From NCBI GenBank assembly GCA_011316305.1, contig SAUG01000027.1:248001-312000 (forward strand): 64,000 nt of DNA, in the 5' to 3' direction. This DNA is from Rusavskia elegans (taxonomy: Eukaryota > Ascomycota > Lecanoromycetes > Teloschistales > Teloschistaceae). Numbering within the stretch: the first letter of the stretch is position 1; every line of letters starts with the position of its first letter. A model generated the notes under the pieces. That model worked only from the letters and a program-made list of their open reading frames with translations, made no database searches and was not told the DNA's origin. This document shows, piece by piece, positions 23,400-33,857 of the stretch. Made by a program: the position numbers and the translations under genes.

Positions 23400-24115
23400 G
23401 CTAAACTTTTAGCGTCATATTAGATCGCCCCCTACTAAGGGCTACGTACTAACTCTATATAGCTAGCCTTTAAAAATATTATCGCTCGTAGGTCTGAGTT
23501 TAGGACTACGAATTTCGATCAGGTTGATATTCGTAATTTCCCGAAAAGTCTCTCTTCGTCTAACGGTTGAATACAGACTTAACTAAGAATCTAAGTCTAC
23601 TAAACCCCCCCGCCGCGAGATTTTTATTGTCTCTAGGGCTGTCTCCTAATATCGAGGCCCTTGTCGCGTTTTCTCCAGCTTTTCTGGCTCTTGACGTCGA
23701 AAAAACTCGATTTCGACGTTTTTTCGACGTTTTTTCGAGAATCTCCACGAAATCTTAAGCTTTTATCTCTGTTTCTCGCTCCGTCGCTAGCTAGAGCTTA
23801 GGCCTAGGCCCGGAGAGGCTTTTTATCGTAGGAGATAAAGGGCGTATTCTCGTCGTCGACGTCGACGAAAAAGAGAAGAATCACTACTAAGATTACGACA
23901 CGAGGAAAAACGGGAGAGAAAAAGAAAGATATCTCGACGAGTAGAGGTCTGACTTACTTAACTTCGTTATTAATTCTGTACGACTACGTAGAAGAAAAAA
24001 GAAAAGTTTAAGAAAAAACGTAAATAAACGAGTGTTAACCTGGTAGAAAATCCGGGTATTGAACTTAGACTCCCTACTAAGATCGTCTTAGTCAGCCGTT
24101 CGTAGCCTTGGCGCG
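23400..24115. repeat. Degenerate RIP-marked insert between HECT and amidase genes
   Basis: The DNA here is poor in CA and TG and rich in TA and CG-containing words, in contrast to both flanks. It has no coding ORF. A 12-bp unit (CGACGTTTTTTC-like) is repeated near 23715-23740, and the word CCTACTAAG occurs near both ends (about 23432 and 24076) in the same orientation, possibly the trace of element ends or a target duplication. The element type cannot be named. The flanks 23130-23399 and 24116-24263 look like normal intergenic DNA. Confidence 0.55.
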
Positions 24116-24263
24116 CACGTTTTAATTACTCACCCGCAGGCATGACTATGACGATGTTATGTAGCGAGTCTGAGAGCTGAGGCAACATAATTCCGCGACA
24201 TTTTATCCGAGCGCCTCCTTGATCTGGCCTGACGAGAAGAAGAACCTCTGTCGCTGATAACCC

Positions 24264-26376
24264 ATGATATCGAAGATGGGGTGGGCATTCTCAGCCTTGA
24301 GTCGTAATGTGCGAATCGTGCGAACCCCAGTACTCAACGTACAGGGGATACGCTTTGCAAGTGTCACCGTTGGGAATACTTCGTCGGTAGACCTACGGAT
24401 CAGTCAGGATAGGTTGATGGCGGACATCCACACAACATGTGAATGGGGGAAAGGGCCACGATGGGGAACGTAAGTTACATCCACTTCAATACAGTCTTGA
24501 TTGTCTCAAAAGATTACTTTCAGCGCCGACAATCGTTCTTGTCGCCCTGTAGTGATGTTCTGGTTTTGATGGAAGAGCAGAGGCAAGCACGAGACAGGCA
24601 TGTCCAGACTAGCCCTCTCTGATGCCGACAAGGAGGCTCGGGACTGGTTTTTTCACACAACAAAGTCGATGGGCTGCGGCGTCACCGTGGACACAATGGG
24701 CAATGTGTTTGCTGTGCGACCAGGGCGAAGACGTGGCTACCCACCGACGTGCGCTGGATCGCATCTGGACACACAACCTACGGGTGGCCGCTATGACGGC
24801 ATTCTTGGTGTTTGCGCCGGGCTTGAGATGCTCAAGGTTCTGCACGAGCAGAAGATCGAAACGCACTTCCCTGTAGGCGTCGTCAATTGGACAAAGTACG
24901 CATCCCTTTTACAGTCTCAAGCCTGCTCTTCACCAGCATGGACTGACCATTTCTCCGATCAGCGAGGAGGGTGCTCGGTTCCCAATAAGTATGATTGCCT
25001 CAGGGGTATGGGCCGGAGAGATCCCCTTGGAGAAAGCTCATAATCTGAAAGAGGTTGGCGGCGATGGGAGGACAATGAGGCAAGAATTGGATAGGATAGG
25101 ATATCTGGGCGAGAAGGATGCTCATCACCAAGCTATGCCCTTGGGAGTATGTAGCTATGACCAACTTCTGCTTACAATCATTGACAAGACTAGGCCCACT
25201 TCGAACTACATATTGGTGAATATCTCGACCCTCGATAGCTCTTCCTACTTGGGAAGCCCCAACACACGGAGAGTCTACTTACATCATGCCATTGGGAAGT
25301 GAATGAGCAGGAACATCTAGCTGATATGTTTCAATTTGCAGAGCAGGGTCCTCGACTTCAGGCGGGCAATAAGAGAATTGGTATCGTCCATGGTGTCCAG
25401 GCATATCGGGTACGTGGCTCTTTACACTTACGCACCAAATGGCATTCCTTTCACGGTTGGCAATGTTCTTCTGAAAGTGCTATGTTGATCTCAAGATTGT
25501 CGCAGTGGTATACGATCACCGTCCAGGGTCAGGACTGGTAAGACAAGTTTCAGAGCTACTTTACCCTGTATATATTCAAGTCCGGAATAAAGATTCGAAT
25601 ATCGAGGGGCTTTAATCTCTGCCGTCCTGAGACATGTCTCGGAACATCACGTCTCGACTGGAAGAAGATGTGCTGACTCCAACTGGTTTTAGCCATACCG
25701 GCACGACTGACTTTGCCAACCGAAGTGATGCTCTACTTACCACAGCGAAATTGTTACTACATTCCCATCGATTGGCAGTTAAATATGATGCACTCGCTAG
25801 CACTGGCATTATCCAAGCGATTCCGGGGAGCACAAACACAGTGCCTGGACGGGTCCAGTTCAGCCTGGACATTCGTGCCGCTAAAGATGACGTTCTTTTG
25901 GATCTGGAGAAGCACCTGAAATCCGATTTCGACAAGATCATCAAAGGTAATCCAGTCAACGGGCTGAATGATGGTCTAGAAGTCATTGGACGGCCATGTA
26001 CAATCGAATGGACACTGGATGCTCCTAGTCGTGCCACTAGGTTTGACGATGGTTGTATCGACTGCGTCAGACAGAGCGCAGCAGATCTGCTGGGGACCGA
26101 ATGCAAAGACCTCGTTCAGGAGATGATTTCCGGGGCAGGTACAGCTCTGCCTTGATCCGAGATGCTTGAGGATTGGCTGACCCCATGATAGGCCACGATA
26201 GTGTATTCACCAGTCGGCGATGCCCAACCTCGATGATCTTCGTACCCTGCTTGGACGGAGTGTCCCATAACCCAGCAGAATACTGTGCTCCCAGTGATTG
26301 TGCAAACGGCGCGCAAGTTTTGATGGACTCAGTCTTGCGGTTTGACCGATTGAGACAGGTGAATTCTGGAAATTGA
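24264..26376 (+). CDS. Hydantoinase/carbamoylase-family amidase (M20 metallopeptidase fold)
   Basis: Zn-dependent amidohydrolase of the N-carbamoyl-amino-acid hydrolase / beta-ureidopropionase group; the exact substrate is unknown. Eight exons (24264-24469, 24581-24895, 24963-25146, 25194-25215, 25342-25409, 25506-25537, 25693-26138, 26192-26376) give 485 aa. Metal-site and catalytic landmarks are GSHLDTQPTGGRYDG, NEEGARFP, HFELHIEQGP, DCHTGTTDF, the dimerisation lid with PGSTNTVPG, and GAGHDS near the end. Two exons are only 22 and 32 nt, yet both carry conserved residues (HFELHI and WYTITVQGQD). The N-terminus is basic with a possible mitochondrial presequence. The last five codons could instead be intronic. 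The gene converges with RPS10. Confidence 0.88.
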
Positions 26377-26665
26377 TGAGCACAATCTCCACGGTGGACT
26401 ATTGCCTCCTTGGATTGCAAAATCGATAGATTAAAACTGCGAGGAATACGTGCGGTAGACTTTGGTTTGTTTAGCATTTCTAATGTCACGTTGAACCTGA
26501 ATCTGCATCAGGATTCCAAAAAATGTGTGGCTAGATCACGCTACCTCTCATTCCTGGATTCAGTGTCATTCGAGCATGCAGATATTCCTTCTCGAGTATT
26601 CGATTCTGCCTGCTGGCTTGTCTTCGGCCATTCGAGGCACGTTAGATTAAGGTCCGAGTATGAAG

Positions 26666-27342
26666 CTATGCTTGAGGGACACCTCCACGACCTCTTCCCA
26701 TGCCACCGCGGAATGTAGGGGCGAATTCGCCAGGTGCACCACCTTCCTTGCCTTCTTCGCGTCTTCGGTATCCTCCCTCACGGTCACCGCGGTCACCACG
26801 AGGTCCACCTCGTCCACCTGGGCGTCGTTCCCGATCATCACCTCCCATCATACCCTTAGGCGGAGCATGGGATCGTTGCTGCTTGATGTGGGTGGCTGGC
26901 ACAATTTCGGCGGGTAGATGGAGCCATTCGCGGAGGTAATCCAAACCCTCCGGGGTCAGTGTATAGTAATACCACTGCCATGAAAACTGTGTTTTGAGAA
27001 AGCCACGTGAGGTAAGAGACTGGCAGGCTTTGACGACCTGCGTGGGACGACAGTGTTAACCTGTGGCTACGAGGTATGTGTTGATAATATTTGGGGGAGC
27101 TGAATGGAACCATAGCCCACTACCATGAAAGCTCCAGGCTGCGGATCGTTCAGGGCAACTTACATAGAGGTTTTTAGTATCAATCTCGTTGTGTTTTGGG
27201 AGGTTGAAGTCTTTCTTCGCAACGAGTACGCCCTCTATATCGGGATCAGCTAGAATTCACCGAGGAACGAATCAGGGAAGATCTGCGAACCACGAAAGAG
27301 GTACTCGTGGATCTTCTTGCGGTCTGCTTTTGGGATGAGCAT
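26666..27342 (-). CDS. 40S ribosomal protein eS10
   Basis: Small-subunit ribosomal protein, 164 aa. Minus-strand exons 27342-27291, 27234-27164 and 27037-26666. It starts with [16 protein letters not shown], continues [13 protein letters not shown], then the conserved core ending in [20 protein letters not shown]. The C-terminal tail is rich in Arg, Gly and Asp, as in other fungal eS10. Intron 1 uses a GTTCGC donor and intron 2 a GTAAGT donor. The gene shares a 329-bp divergent promoter with SDE2. Confidence 0.95.
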
Positions 27343-27671
27343 GACTGCGAGCTCCTGGCGTGTTTCGGGGAGTCGCTTATGTCAATGCTGGAAGTGGTGG
27401 TCGGTTGTGTATTGTTTGCTGTAAAAGTTCCTCGACTACCTTACCTTCGTTTGGTGGGCTAAGGGCTGCTCTAATTCGTTTCCGGCATAGCTTGTTGGGC
27501 GATAGCCGAGGCACGGGCCTTACTTTAGTCATCGTCATCTAGCCAAGCGGAAGTCAATACCCAAGCTTGGCGGCCCAACGCGGTTAGATAGAGTATTCAT
27601 ATCCTGCAGGCACTGGACTCTCTGACTTTCCACTCACAGGCTCTTCAACTCTGGCGTGCTGATCCTAAAAA
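27343..27671. promoter_or_regulatory. Divergent promoter region RPS10 / SDE2
   Basis: This 329-bp space separates the start codons of two genes transcribed away from each other, so it must hold both promoters and leaders. No specific element is claimed. Confidence 0.6.
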
Positions 27672-28517
27672 ATGGTTGACCGCAACATCATGGCACCTTC
27701 CACCATCAACGTACTACTCACAACGTTCTCCGGCCTGGGTCTACCGCCAACATTATCGGTCCCAGTGTCTTCTTCGATATCTACCGCAGAACTGAGGTCG
27801 TTACTTGTAAAACGTCTACCTCCATCCCGCCAACGTCTCATTTTCACCACTACGTCCAACAAAGAACTTCTAGCTTCATCGTCAAAACCACTTTCAGCTC
27901 TACTGTCAAGCGAAAATGATACGGTCCTTCCTGTCCGCTTGTCAGTCCCGATCTGCGGCGGCAAAGGTGGATTCGGTTCTCAACTACGAGCGGCTGGCGG
28001 GCGGATGTCATCTAGGAAAAAGAAGAATCAAGGAGATGAGAACAGCTCCAATCGCAATCTTGACGGGAGACGTCTACGAACAGTAGCCGAAGCCAAAGCA
28101 CTGGCCGAGTACCTTGCACTGAAGCCCGAAATGGAGAAGAAGGAGAAAGAAGCTCGGCGCAAGCGCTGGGAGCAAGTTGTCGAGCTTGCCGAGAAACGGG
28201 AGGCGGACATCAAAAATAATACCAAGGGTCGGGCTGACGGGAAATGGATCGAGGACAAAGACGAAGCAAGCGAAAGAACGCGAGACGCCGTGCTTGCCGC
28301 CATGCAAACTGGCGACTTTCATGATTTCCTAAGCTCGTCTCCAGAAGGAAGCTCTGAAGGGAGCTTACCAGTACCGGGCCGAGCTGACGAATCTGATGAA
28401 AACAAGGGGCTTCATGTACCAAATTCCGAATCGTCTTCTTCAAAGACGGTCTCCTCCGCATCCCGCTCGTGTTTTGGCTTCGATGATCAAGAAGTGTCTA
28501 CCGACGAAGATGATTGA
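27672..28517 (+). CDS. Sde2-type protein (ubiquitin-like N-terminus, splicing/telomere-silencing factor)
   Basis: Sde2 is made as a precursor with a ubiquitin-like fold that is cleaved after a GGKGG-type motif; the C-terminal part joins spliceosomes and aids splicing of selected introns (known from fission yeast). This single-exon gene encodes 281 aa. Residues 1-95 fit the ubiquitin-like part. The processing motif [20 protein letters not shown] lies at about residues 94-113. A basic coiled segment ([19 protein letters not shown]) and an acidic, Ser-rich tail ending STDEDD follow. A second ATG six codons in (27690) could be the true start. It is divergent from RPS10. Confidence 0.88.
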   Translation: MVDRNIMAPSTINVLLTTFSGLGLPPTLSVPVSSSISTAELRSLLVKRLPPSRQRLIFTTTSNKELLASSSKPLSALLSSENDTVLPVRLSVPICGGKGGFGSQLRAAGGRMSSRKKKNQGDENSSNRNLDGRRLRTVAEAKALAEYLALKPEMEKKEKEARRKRWEQVVELAEKREADIKNNTKGRADGKWIEDKDEASERTRDAVLAAMQTGDFHDFLSSSPEGSSEGSLPVPGRADESDENKGLHVPNSESSSSKTVSSASRSCFGFDDQEVSTDEDD

Positions 28518-29111
28518 GGCGAATAGCAAGCTGGGCTGTAAGGTACTCGACATTATCACACCAAAAATGGCCAACAATGGGATACTACTCTCTTGCATTC
28601 GAACGGCATAGTCCAAGGCAAACTCCGATATGAATTAAGCCTGAAACGACACATTACCATCAAGCGAGACGGTGATGATGTTGGCAACCGTTCACTCGCT
28701 GGCTCAGGGTTTGTCATAATACTTGGGGTCGACGCACCCGGTCCAGAGCATGTGATTTGGAAACTTGTGTTTGTCTTCATGCGACCAGATCTATATCCCG
28801 GAATTTGGTTGGCAAAGAAGGCATTTGGCAATTCCATCGACATTCATATCCATATCCTGGGTGGAAGCGACGAGAAGTGCGTTTAGGAGAGGCTGGTTGC
28901 GTCAGATAGCTGATGCTGAGTGGCAGGGGTCATGGATATTTAGACGCGAAGTTAGCATGTAAATTACATCGGAGTACTTTACTGGATTTTCCGTGTATAT
29001 CATTGGAAGATCTTGAAGTTGCCCAACAGAGGATCACGTGACTTGGATTCAACCACCTGCTTTGCCTTTTCAAATATTTCCTATCGTGGCTCTTTCCCTT
29101 TTGAGGCTTCG
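28518..29111. other. Intergenic region
   Basis: Overlapping open frames of about 95 codons occur on both strands (28556-28886), but neither has an ATG start with recognisable protein features. Otherwise it is the 3' flank of SDE2 and the promoter of GEP3. Confidence 0.45.
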
Positions 29112-31118
29112 ATGAGCGCCAAAACACCTCAGCGCTTCATCCTCGCCTCTTTTACACTATCGAATTGGCTTATACCCGGTTTTCTTTGCTCACTCCGAGG
29201 AACAATCTGCTCCAGGAATCCGACGCCCCGCCGCTTCTCATTATGCTTTGCGAGTGTAAATGGGAGCAGGGTCTATTCCGCTACCCAGGCCAATCTCTCG
29301 GAGCAGCATTCGCACAACCATCATGCTATACCGAACCATATATTCAGGAACACAGCAACTTTCTCACCCTCGCCAACATTACCCCTCTCATGCCCTGGTT
29401 GCGGTGCTCCCACAATAGGATTGGGTACCACAGAACAGGCCGGCTGTTACAACCCCGGGCGCAAGTCCGTGAAGCTTTTCATCGCCCAAGCCAATCAAGC
29501 ACGGGGCGATTCTTCGATAGCAGAGTCCAAGACATTCGATAATGCGGTCCGCCAGGCGGGAGATGTCGTACAAAGCCAGCTTGGGCTGGAGAAGGGGTTG
29601 GGCTCGATCCCCGTGAGACAGGTTACGGAGGGAAGTAATGAGGAGACAAACGACGATTCACGCCCACTGCCTTCGTGTAATCGTTGTCACCACTTGATAC
29701 ATCACAGCAGTGCCGCTTCCATTGTCAATCCAACCATACAGTCCATTCATCAGATGATTAGTGATTCTCCATACTCATACAATCACATATACCATGTTCT
29801 GGATGCCGCAGACTTCCCACTCTCTTTCGTCCCCCAGTTGCAAAGGCGGATTGGCCTCATGCCTCAACGATCACACAACCGGAGAGCCAAAATTCGCGTA
29901 TTTCATCAACGTCGTCGTGCTGAAATCAGCTTCATTATCACTCGATCAGACCTACTGGCGCCTCAGAAGGCGCAAGTCGACGCATTGATGCCTTACCTGG
30001 TTCAGGTCCTTCGTGATGCTTTGGGTTCATCTGGGAAGGACGTACGACTGGGAAACGTGCGCTGTGTCAGTGCTAAGAGAGGCTGGTGGACGAAACAGGT
30101 CAAAGACGAGATATGGAACCGCGGCGGCGGTGGCTGGATGGTAGGCAAAGTGAACGTCGGAAAAAGCAATTTGTTCGAAAGCGTTTTTCCGAAGGGGGCG
30201 CAGGAGGGAGGTCTAACCGCCAGCAGCGGGAGCCATGGCAAGTTGGAATCGACGGCGTATAGGGGGTCAGCAGATCAAGAACGCTGGTCCCATGATGCAG
30301 AAGAGAGGTCTCTTCTGCCTCCGTCGCAGCCATTGCAGCAATTCCCTACCATGCCTACGGTGTCTCACTTACCAGGCACAACCGCATCACCTATCAGAGT
30401 ACCATTCGGCAACGGCAAAGGCGAACTGATTGACCTGCCAGGCCTCTCTCGAGGAAGTCTCGAGGATCACGTTCTTGAGCAGCACCGGTCAGATCTGGTC
30501 ATGCGCCAGCGAGTAAAACCAGAACAGCTGGTGGTTAAGCCAGGCCAGTCACTCTTGATCTCTGGTCTCGTCCGCATCACTCCCTCAAAATCTGATACGA
30601 CGATCTTGGCATACCCCTTTGTGCCTCTGGCATCACATGTAACTTCAACGGACAAAGCAATCGCAATCAATACTCAGACCCAGCCGTCAGGAGTTCCAAC
30701 AATTGCGAGACCTGGGGTAGGGCCAAAAATGGCCTTGGCTGGGTTGTTTCGACTACAATGGGACGTCACGAAACAGCGAGCAGGCCCGCTCACCTCTGCA
30801 GCAGCCGCAGGATTAAGCACTAAGGTTTTGCCATTTGTTGTTTTCTCGACAGACATACTTATAGAGGGTTGCGGGTGGGTGGAGCTCGTCGCACAGGTCC
30901 GTAAAAGAGATGTGGAGTCTATGAGATCGGACTTCGCCTTTCCAGGGGTAGAGATCTGGAGTCCGAATGGAGATTATATAGCAGAGCGGCGGCCAATGAA
31001 CGGTTGGCTTTTGGGGCGACCCAAAGCTGTATCTGCTAAAGGTAGAACAAGGCCAAGGCGGAGTATGAAGGGAGCGAAGAAAGCTATGAAGCTTGAAAAT
31101 CGAAAACTGTCCCATTGA
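29112..31118 (+). CDS. GEP3/MTG3-type mitochondrial GTPase
   Basis: Circularly permuted GTPase of the YqeH group, needed for mitochondrial small-subunit ribosome assembly in yeast. Single exon, 668 aa from the first ATG at 29112; the frame is open upstream to 29013 without another ATG. The basic, hydrophobic N-terminus fits a mitochondrial presequence. A zinc-binding pair of CxxC motifs is at about Cys94/97 and Cys189/192. The GTPase motifs occur in permuted order: TRSDLL (G4), a VSAKRGWW segment (G5), GKVNVGKSN (G1, from about residue 345) and DLPG (G3, about 441). A basic C-terminal tail follows. The insert between G1 and G3 is long, as in fungal homologues. Confidence 0.9.
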   Translation: MSAKTPQRFILASFTLSNWLIPGFLCSLRGTICSRNPTPRRFSLCFASVNGSRVYSATQANLSEQHSHNHHAIPNHIFRNTATFSPSPTLPLSCPGCGAPTIGLGTTEQAGCYNPGRKSVKLFIAQANQARGDSSIAESKTFDNAVRQAGDVVQSQLGLEKGLGSIPVRQVTEGSNEETNDDSRPLPSCNRCHHLIHHSSAASIVNPTIQSIHQMISDSPYSYNHIYHVLDAADFPLSFVPQLQRRIGLMPQRSHNRRAKIRVFHQRRRAEISFIITRSDLLAPQKAQVDALMPYLVQVLRDALGSSGKDVRLGNVRCVSAKRGWWTKQVKDEIWNRGGGGWMVGKVNVGKSNLFESVFPKGAQEGGLTASSGSHGKLESTAYRGSADQERWSHDAEERSLLPPSQPLQQFPTMPTVSHLPGTTASPIRVPFGNGKGELIDLPGLSRGSLEDHVLEQHRSDLVMRQRVKPEQLVVKPGQSLLISGLVRITPSKSDTTILAYPFVPLASHVTSTDKAIAINTQTQPSGVPTIARPGVGPKMALAGLFRLQWDVTKQRAGPLTSAAAAGLSTKVLPFVVFSTDILIEGCGWVELVAQVRKRDVESMRSDFAFPGVEIWSPNGDYIAERRPMNGWLLGRPKAVSAKGRTRPRRSMKGAKKAMKLENRKLSH

Positions 31119-31335
31119 ATAATACAAGACCTGTGTCATATTCCTCCAGCACTGAAAGTTACCTTAGGTTACAGAGACGCTAGAGATCTTGAGATCCGTG
31201 AATTGAAACTCAGCCTTGCCAAGACCTCACTATCCATACCCTGCCTCGAAATTACACCTCAAGTACGAGTATGTCCTTGCCAGAAGACGGTTGTTACAAC
31301 CTCCCTGCACCGTTAGATGAGAGACCAAGATAAGC

Positions 31336-32028
31336 ATGGTAAATATCATAAGCCGTACGAGGAAGCTGAAAGCGGTAAGTACACGGCGCTGCCAATTTAG
31401 ATGTTTACTAAACCCATCACAGAAAGTACGTTCTCTCGACCTGATGCGCCTGAGTGTATTAAACCGAATTTAGCTCTACAGTGTGCGACTTGGGCGTGGA
31501 GCAGCTATCCTATCGAGGGACGTCAAGAGAATCCACCTGGACTTTGCTTTCAAGCTTAACGATGGCCATTTTGGAGCGCGAAAAGTCTGGCGCAACTACT
31601 TGCCCCGACTCAAATATCACAATCCTGCCATTTCGATGACGGTGAACCGAACCCAAAACCAAACCGGTCCCGCCACTCTCACCGTCTTTTTTGCATCTCC
31701 TTCCGATCTTGCTTCCAACACGTCCTCGCCAGCTCCTTCGTCATCCACCACCCAGGATACTCCCACCTCCGGTCATGCGCCTTTCGAACGGACAGTAACA
31801 ATCGAGATGAAGCATAGACACGAATCAGAGATTTTGTCAGAACTATTGGATCTGACTAGAGCTTCGCCAGTCGAGCCCTCAAGGGAGGAAGAAGCGGAGC
31901 TGGAGAAGCTTGCAGGGGAGGAACGGCAAGGCGGACTGGACAGGGCGAGGAATGCGGCATATACAGAGCAGAAGAGCCAGGAAAAAGCCCTTCTGGACCA
32001 GGCAAGGGGAGCGGTCGGGGCCTCATAA
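31336..32028 (+). CDS. Mitochondrial ribosomal protein Mrp49 (L51/S25/CI-B8 domain)
   Basis: Mitoribosomal protein with the thioredoxin-like L51/S25/CI-B8 domain. Exons 31336-31374 and 31474-32028 give 197 aa. The N-terminus MVNIISRTRKLKA joins LYSVRLGRGAAIL, followed by the conserved HFGARKVWRNYLPRLKYHNP and MTVNRT blocks. The C-terminus is Glu/Ala/Arg-rich and probably helical. The 99-bp intron could alternatively be two 48-bp introns around a 3-nt exon AAA at 31423-31425, adding one Lys; both versions keep the frame. The start is the first ATG, close behind the end of GEP3. Confidence 0.85.
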
Positions 32029-32229
32029 TCGGGAAAGAGCGGACTACCGGTCAAGGAAGCATCCTTTCAACTTGCATGTGGAACTGTGTCTTCGACATCG
32101 CACTTTGTTACATTCTCCGCGAGCCAGTCGCCACGATCACGACTGGCTCGATGCTACTCTTCCCACCACCAATGTTGCCAAAGGGCAGCTGCATCATGAA
32201 AGAACTGCGACGTCTTCTTCTTCTAGCCT

Positions 32230-32841
32230 CTACTGATCAAGACGGACTGGGAATTTCCCTTTATCTGATGGCATGTGTCAACGAATGCGTAACTTGTGGA
32301 ACTTCCTGCTTGTCGTACCTCGTTGATCATCCCACCTTTCGCACCAGGCGCTTGGACAGAGCGATCGGTATGCTAGGAAGAACTTTGAAGATGAGTCAGA
32401 TTCTTGCATATGCTCAAACGGCTACTATTTGGTGGTATACCTGACGACAAGGTGCAAAGTCTTCGCCTTTGGCGAGAATGCACTTATGGTAGTCGACGTA
32501 GTTCTGCCAACAATGCTTTGTTCTGATGGTATTGACACACTGTATGTCTGATCATGAAACCGGGCACTCACTGATTTTGATTCGGAAAGCGGGCATCGAA
32601 TCCTGCCGGAGACGCCAGTTGTAAGTCAAGAGTCATAAGACCGTCCATCCGTTCGATTCCACATTCGGTTGATCCTCTCGACTGATAGACCGTAAAAAGT
32701 TTGAATAGCTATAGCAACTCACCAGCTGCCATTGTTTGGAGATTAGTATCAAGTTATGGACCGACAGGTGCGGGAATACAAACCAGTGACGAACTTGAAT
32801 GGCTTCGTAACAAGCTGATCGCCGTCATCTTCTTCCGACAT
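32230..32841 (-). CDS. Cytochrome c oxidase subunit 6b (Cox12)
   Basis: Small intermembrane-space subunit of complex IV, 90 aa, built from six exons: 32841-32784, 32725-32723, 32602-32572, 32522-32441, 32382-32319 and 32264-32230. The protein runs MSEEDDGDQLVTKPFKFV, then GFDARFPNQNQTKH, with the family's CX9C (Cys35/Cys45) and CX10C (Cys56/Cys67) motifs that are oxidised by the Mia40 pathway, and ends FPVRLDQ. The second exon is just CTG: it completes an Ala and begins a Gly codon, giving the conserved TAGFDARFP. Skipping it keeps the frame but loses one residue. All five introns are 49-120 bp with good acceptors. The gene is divergent from the B12D gene 286 bp away. Confidence 0.92.
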
Positions 32842-33127
32842 TATTGATGGTATTGTGTTATTCCCTATCCGCGAATTGCGTGTAGGTAGAAGGCTTCCGA
32901 GAGGATTCTGCGTTTGACAGAGAAATATGATGATGTCGAACAGAAGCTCACGGGTTATGTAAGCTCGCTCCTTAATAACTTAATTGACGCCACACGCGGC
33001 AAATAATTCAATAGGCGCTGGTGACGGATGGAGTTTCCGCTGTCCCGCATCATCAAACCTCTTGATATTGACTTTGGACCTTTGACGAACGATTCAACGA
33101 TTATCGTGACAAGAGAGCATCGACAGC
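32842..33127. promoter_or_regulatory. Shared divergent promoter COX12 / B12D-type gene
   Basis: 286 bp lie between the two start codons, so both promoters must be here. No CCAAT box was seen. Two plus-strand pieces look coding-like (32884-32950 and 33017-33064) but have no start codon and lie within the promoter, so I do not call a gene. Confidence 0.6.
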
Positions 33128-33616
33128 ATGTATCCTACACGTATTTTGGCCATGCAGCCGACCAGACGATTAATGAGGCCTGTGCCGGTAAGATCCAATT
33201 GAGCTAGATCAGCAACACTCGCTTATTCGGCTACAGAAAGAAGAGCATAGTGGTACGAATCAAGCATACTGCTTCATCGGCTTTATGGACAGAGTCATCA
33301 CCGTTTGGAGGGTTCTCATTGATTCTATCACAGCACATACTATCTCTCAACGTCTGCGAACACTGAAAAAGATACCTCCTGAGTTGATTCCTCTTGGTAT
33401 GATATGTCCCTCATTACCAGATCACTTTTACTAACATTAGGTCGTAGGCGTTGTGCTTGGGTCAGTACCATTTGGTCACTTCTTTGGACGAGCAGGACCT
33501 CTCTGACTGCGCACAGTGTTGCCATTGGCGCCGCATGCTATAGCTTGGTCAATAAGCTGCTTACCGACAAGACCCTGCGGCTTACGAGAACGAACCGGTC
33601 CGATAACTTCAAGTAG
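33128..33616 (+). CDS. B12D / MLRQ (NDUFA4-like) small respiratory membrane protein
   Basis: 83-aa protein encoded by five exons: 33128-33187, 33237-33252, 33334-33396, 33448-33460 and 33517-33616. The N-terminus (MYPTRILAMQPTRRLMRPVP) is basic and presequence-like. It is followed by SQRLRTLKKIPPELIPLG, one transmembrane helix (about residues 43-62) and TDKTLRL near the C-terminus, the B12D/MLRQ pattern. Family members were first assigned to complex I and later shown in animals to belong to complex IV; which applies here is open. Exons 2 and 4 are 16 and 13 nt. Introns are 49, 81, 51 and 56 bp with regular donors except GTCAGT in the last. The joined frame is exact. Confidence 0.85.
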
Positions 33617-33857
33617 AATTGTCGATGAGCTAGAGATCTCGCGGCTGGAGGCGCTGAGGAAAAGACATTGCGCTTGTTAGAGTTGAGTGAACCGAAAGAG
33701 CTTGGTACACAGCGATTGGGGATTCGATGCAGTCTGGGTGTCTCTGTACATATCTTTTTGATCCCTACAATGCCGGTGGAGGGTAAAGCGTGCGTCTGCT
33801 CCCTTTTTTGAAAGTACAGATTATGGGTCTGAAACACCAGTTGACATTGTTGCTTGA

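Noticed and set aside
28556..28886. Overlapping open frames on both strands between SDE2 and GEP3
   Set aside because: Neither frame shows domains or a convincing ATG start; mirror-image open frames are a base-composition effect.
32884..33064. Two plus-strand segments that could splice in phase (containing RILRLTEKYDDVEQKL)
   Set aside because: No start codon or upstream exon fits, and the interval is the promoter between COX12 and the B12D gene.
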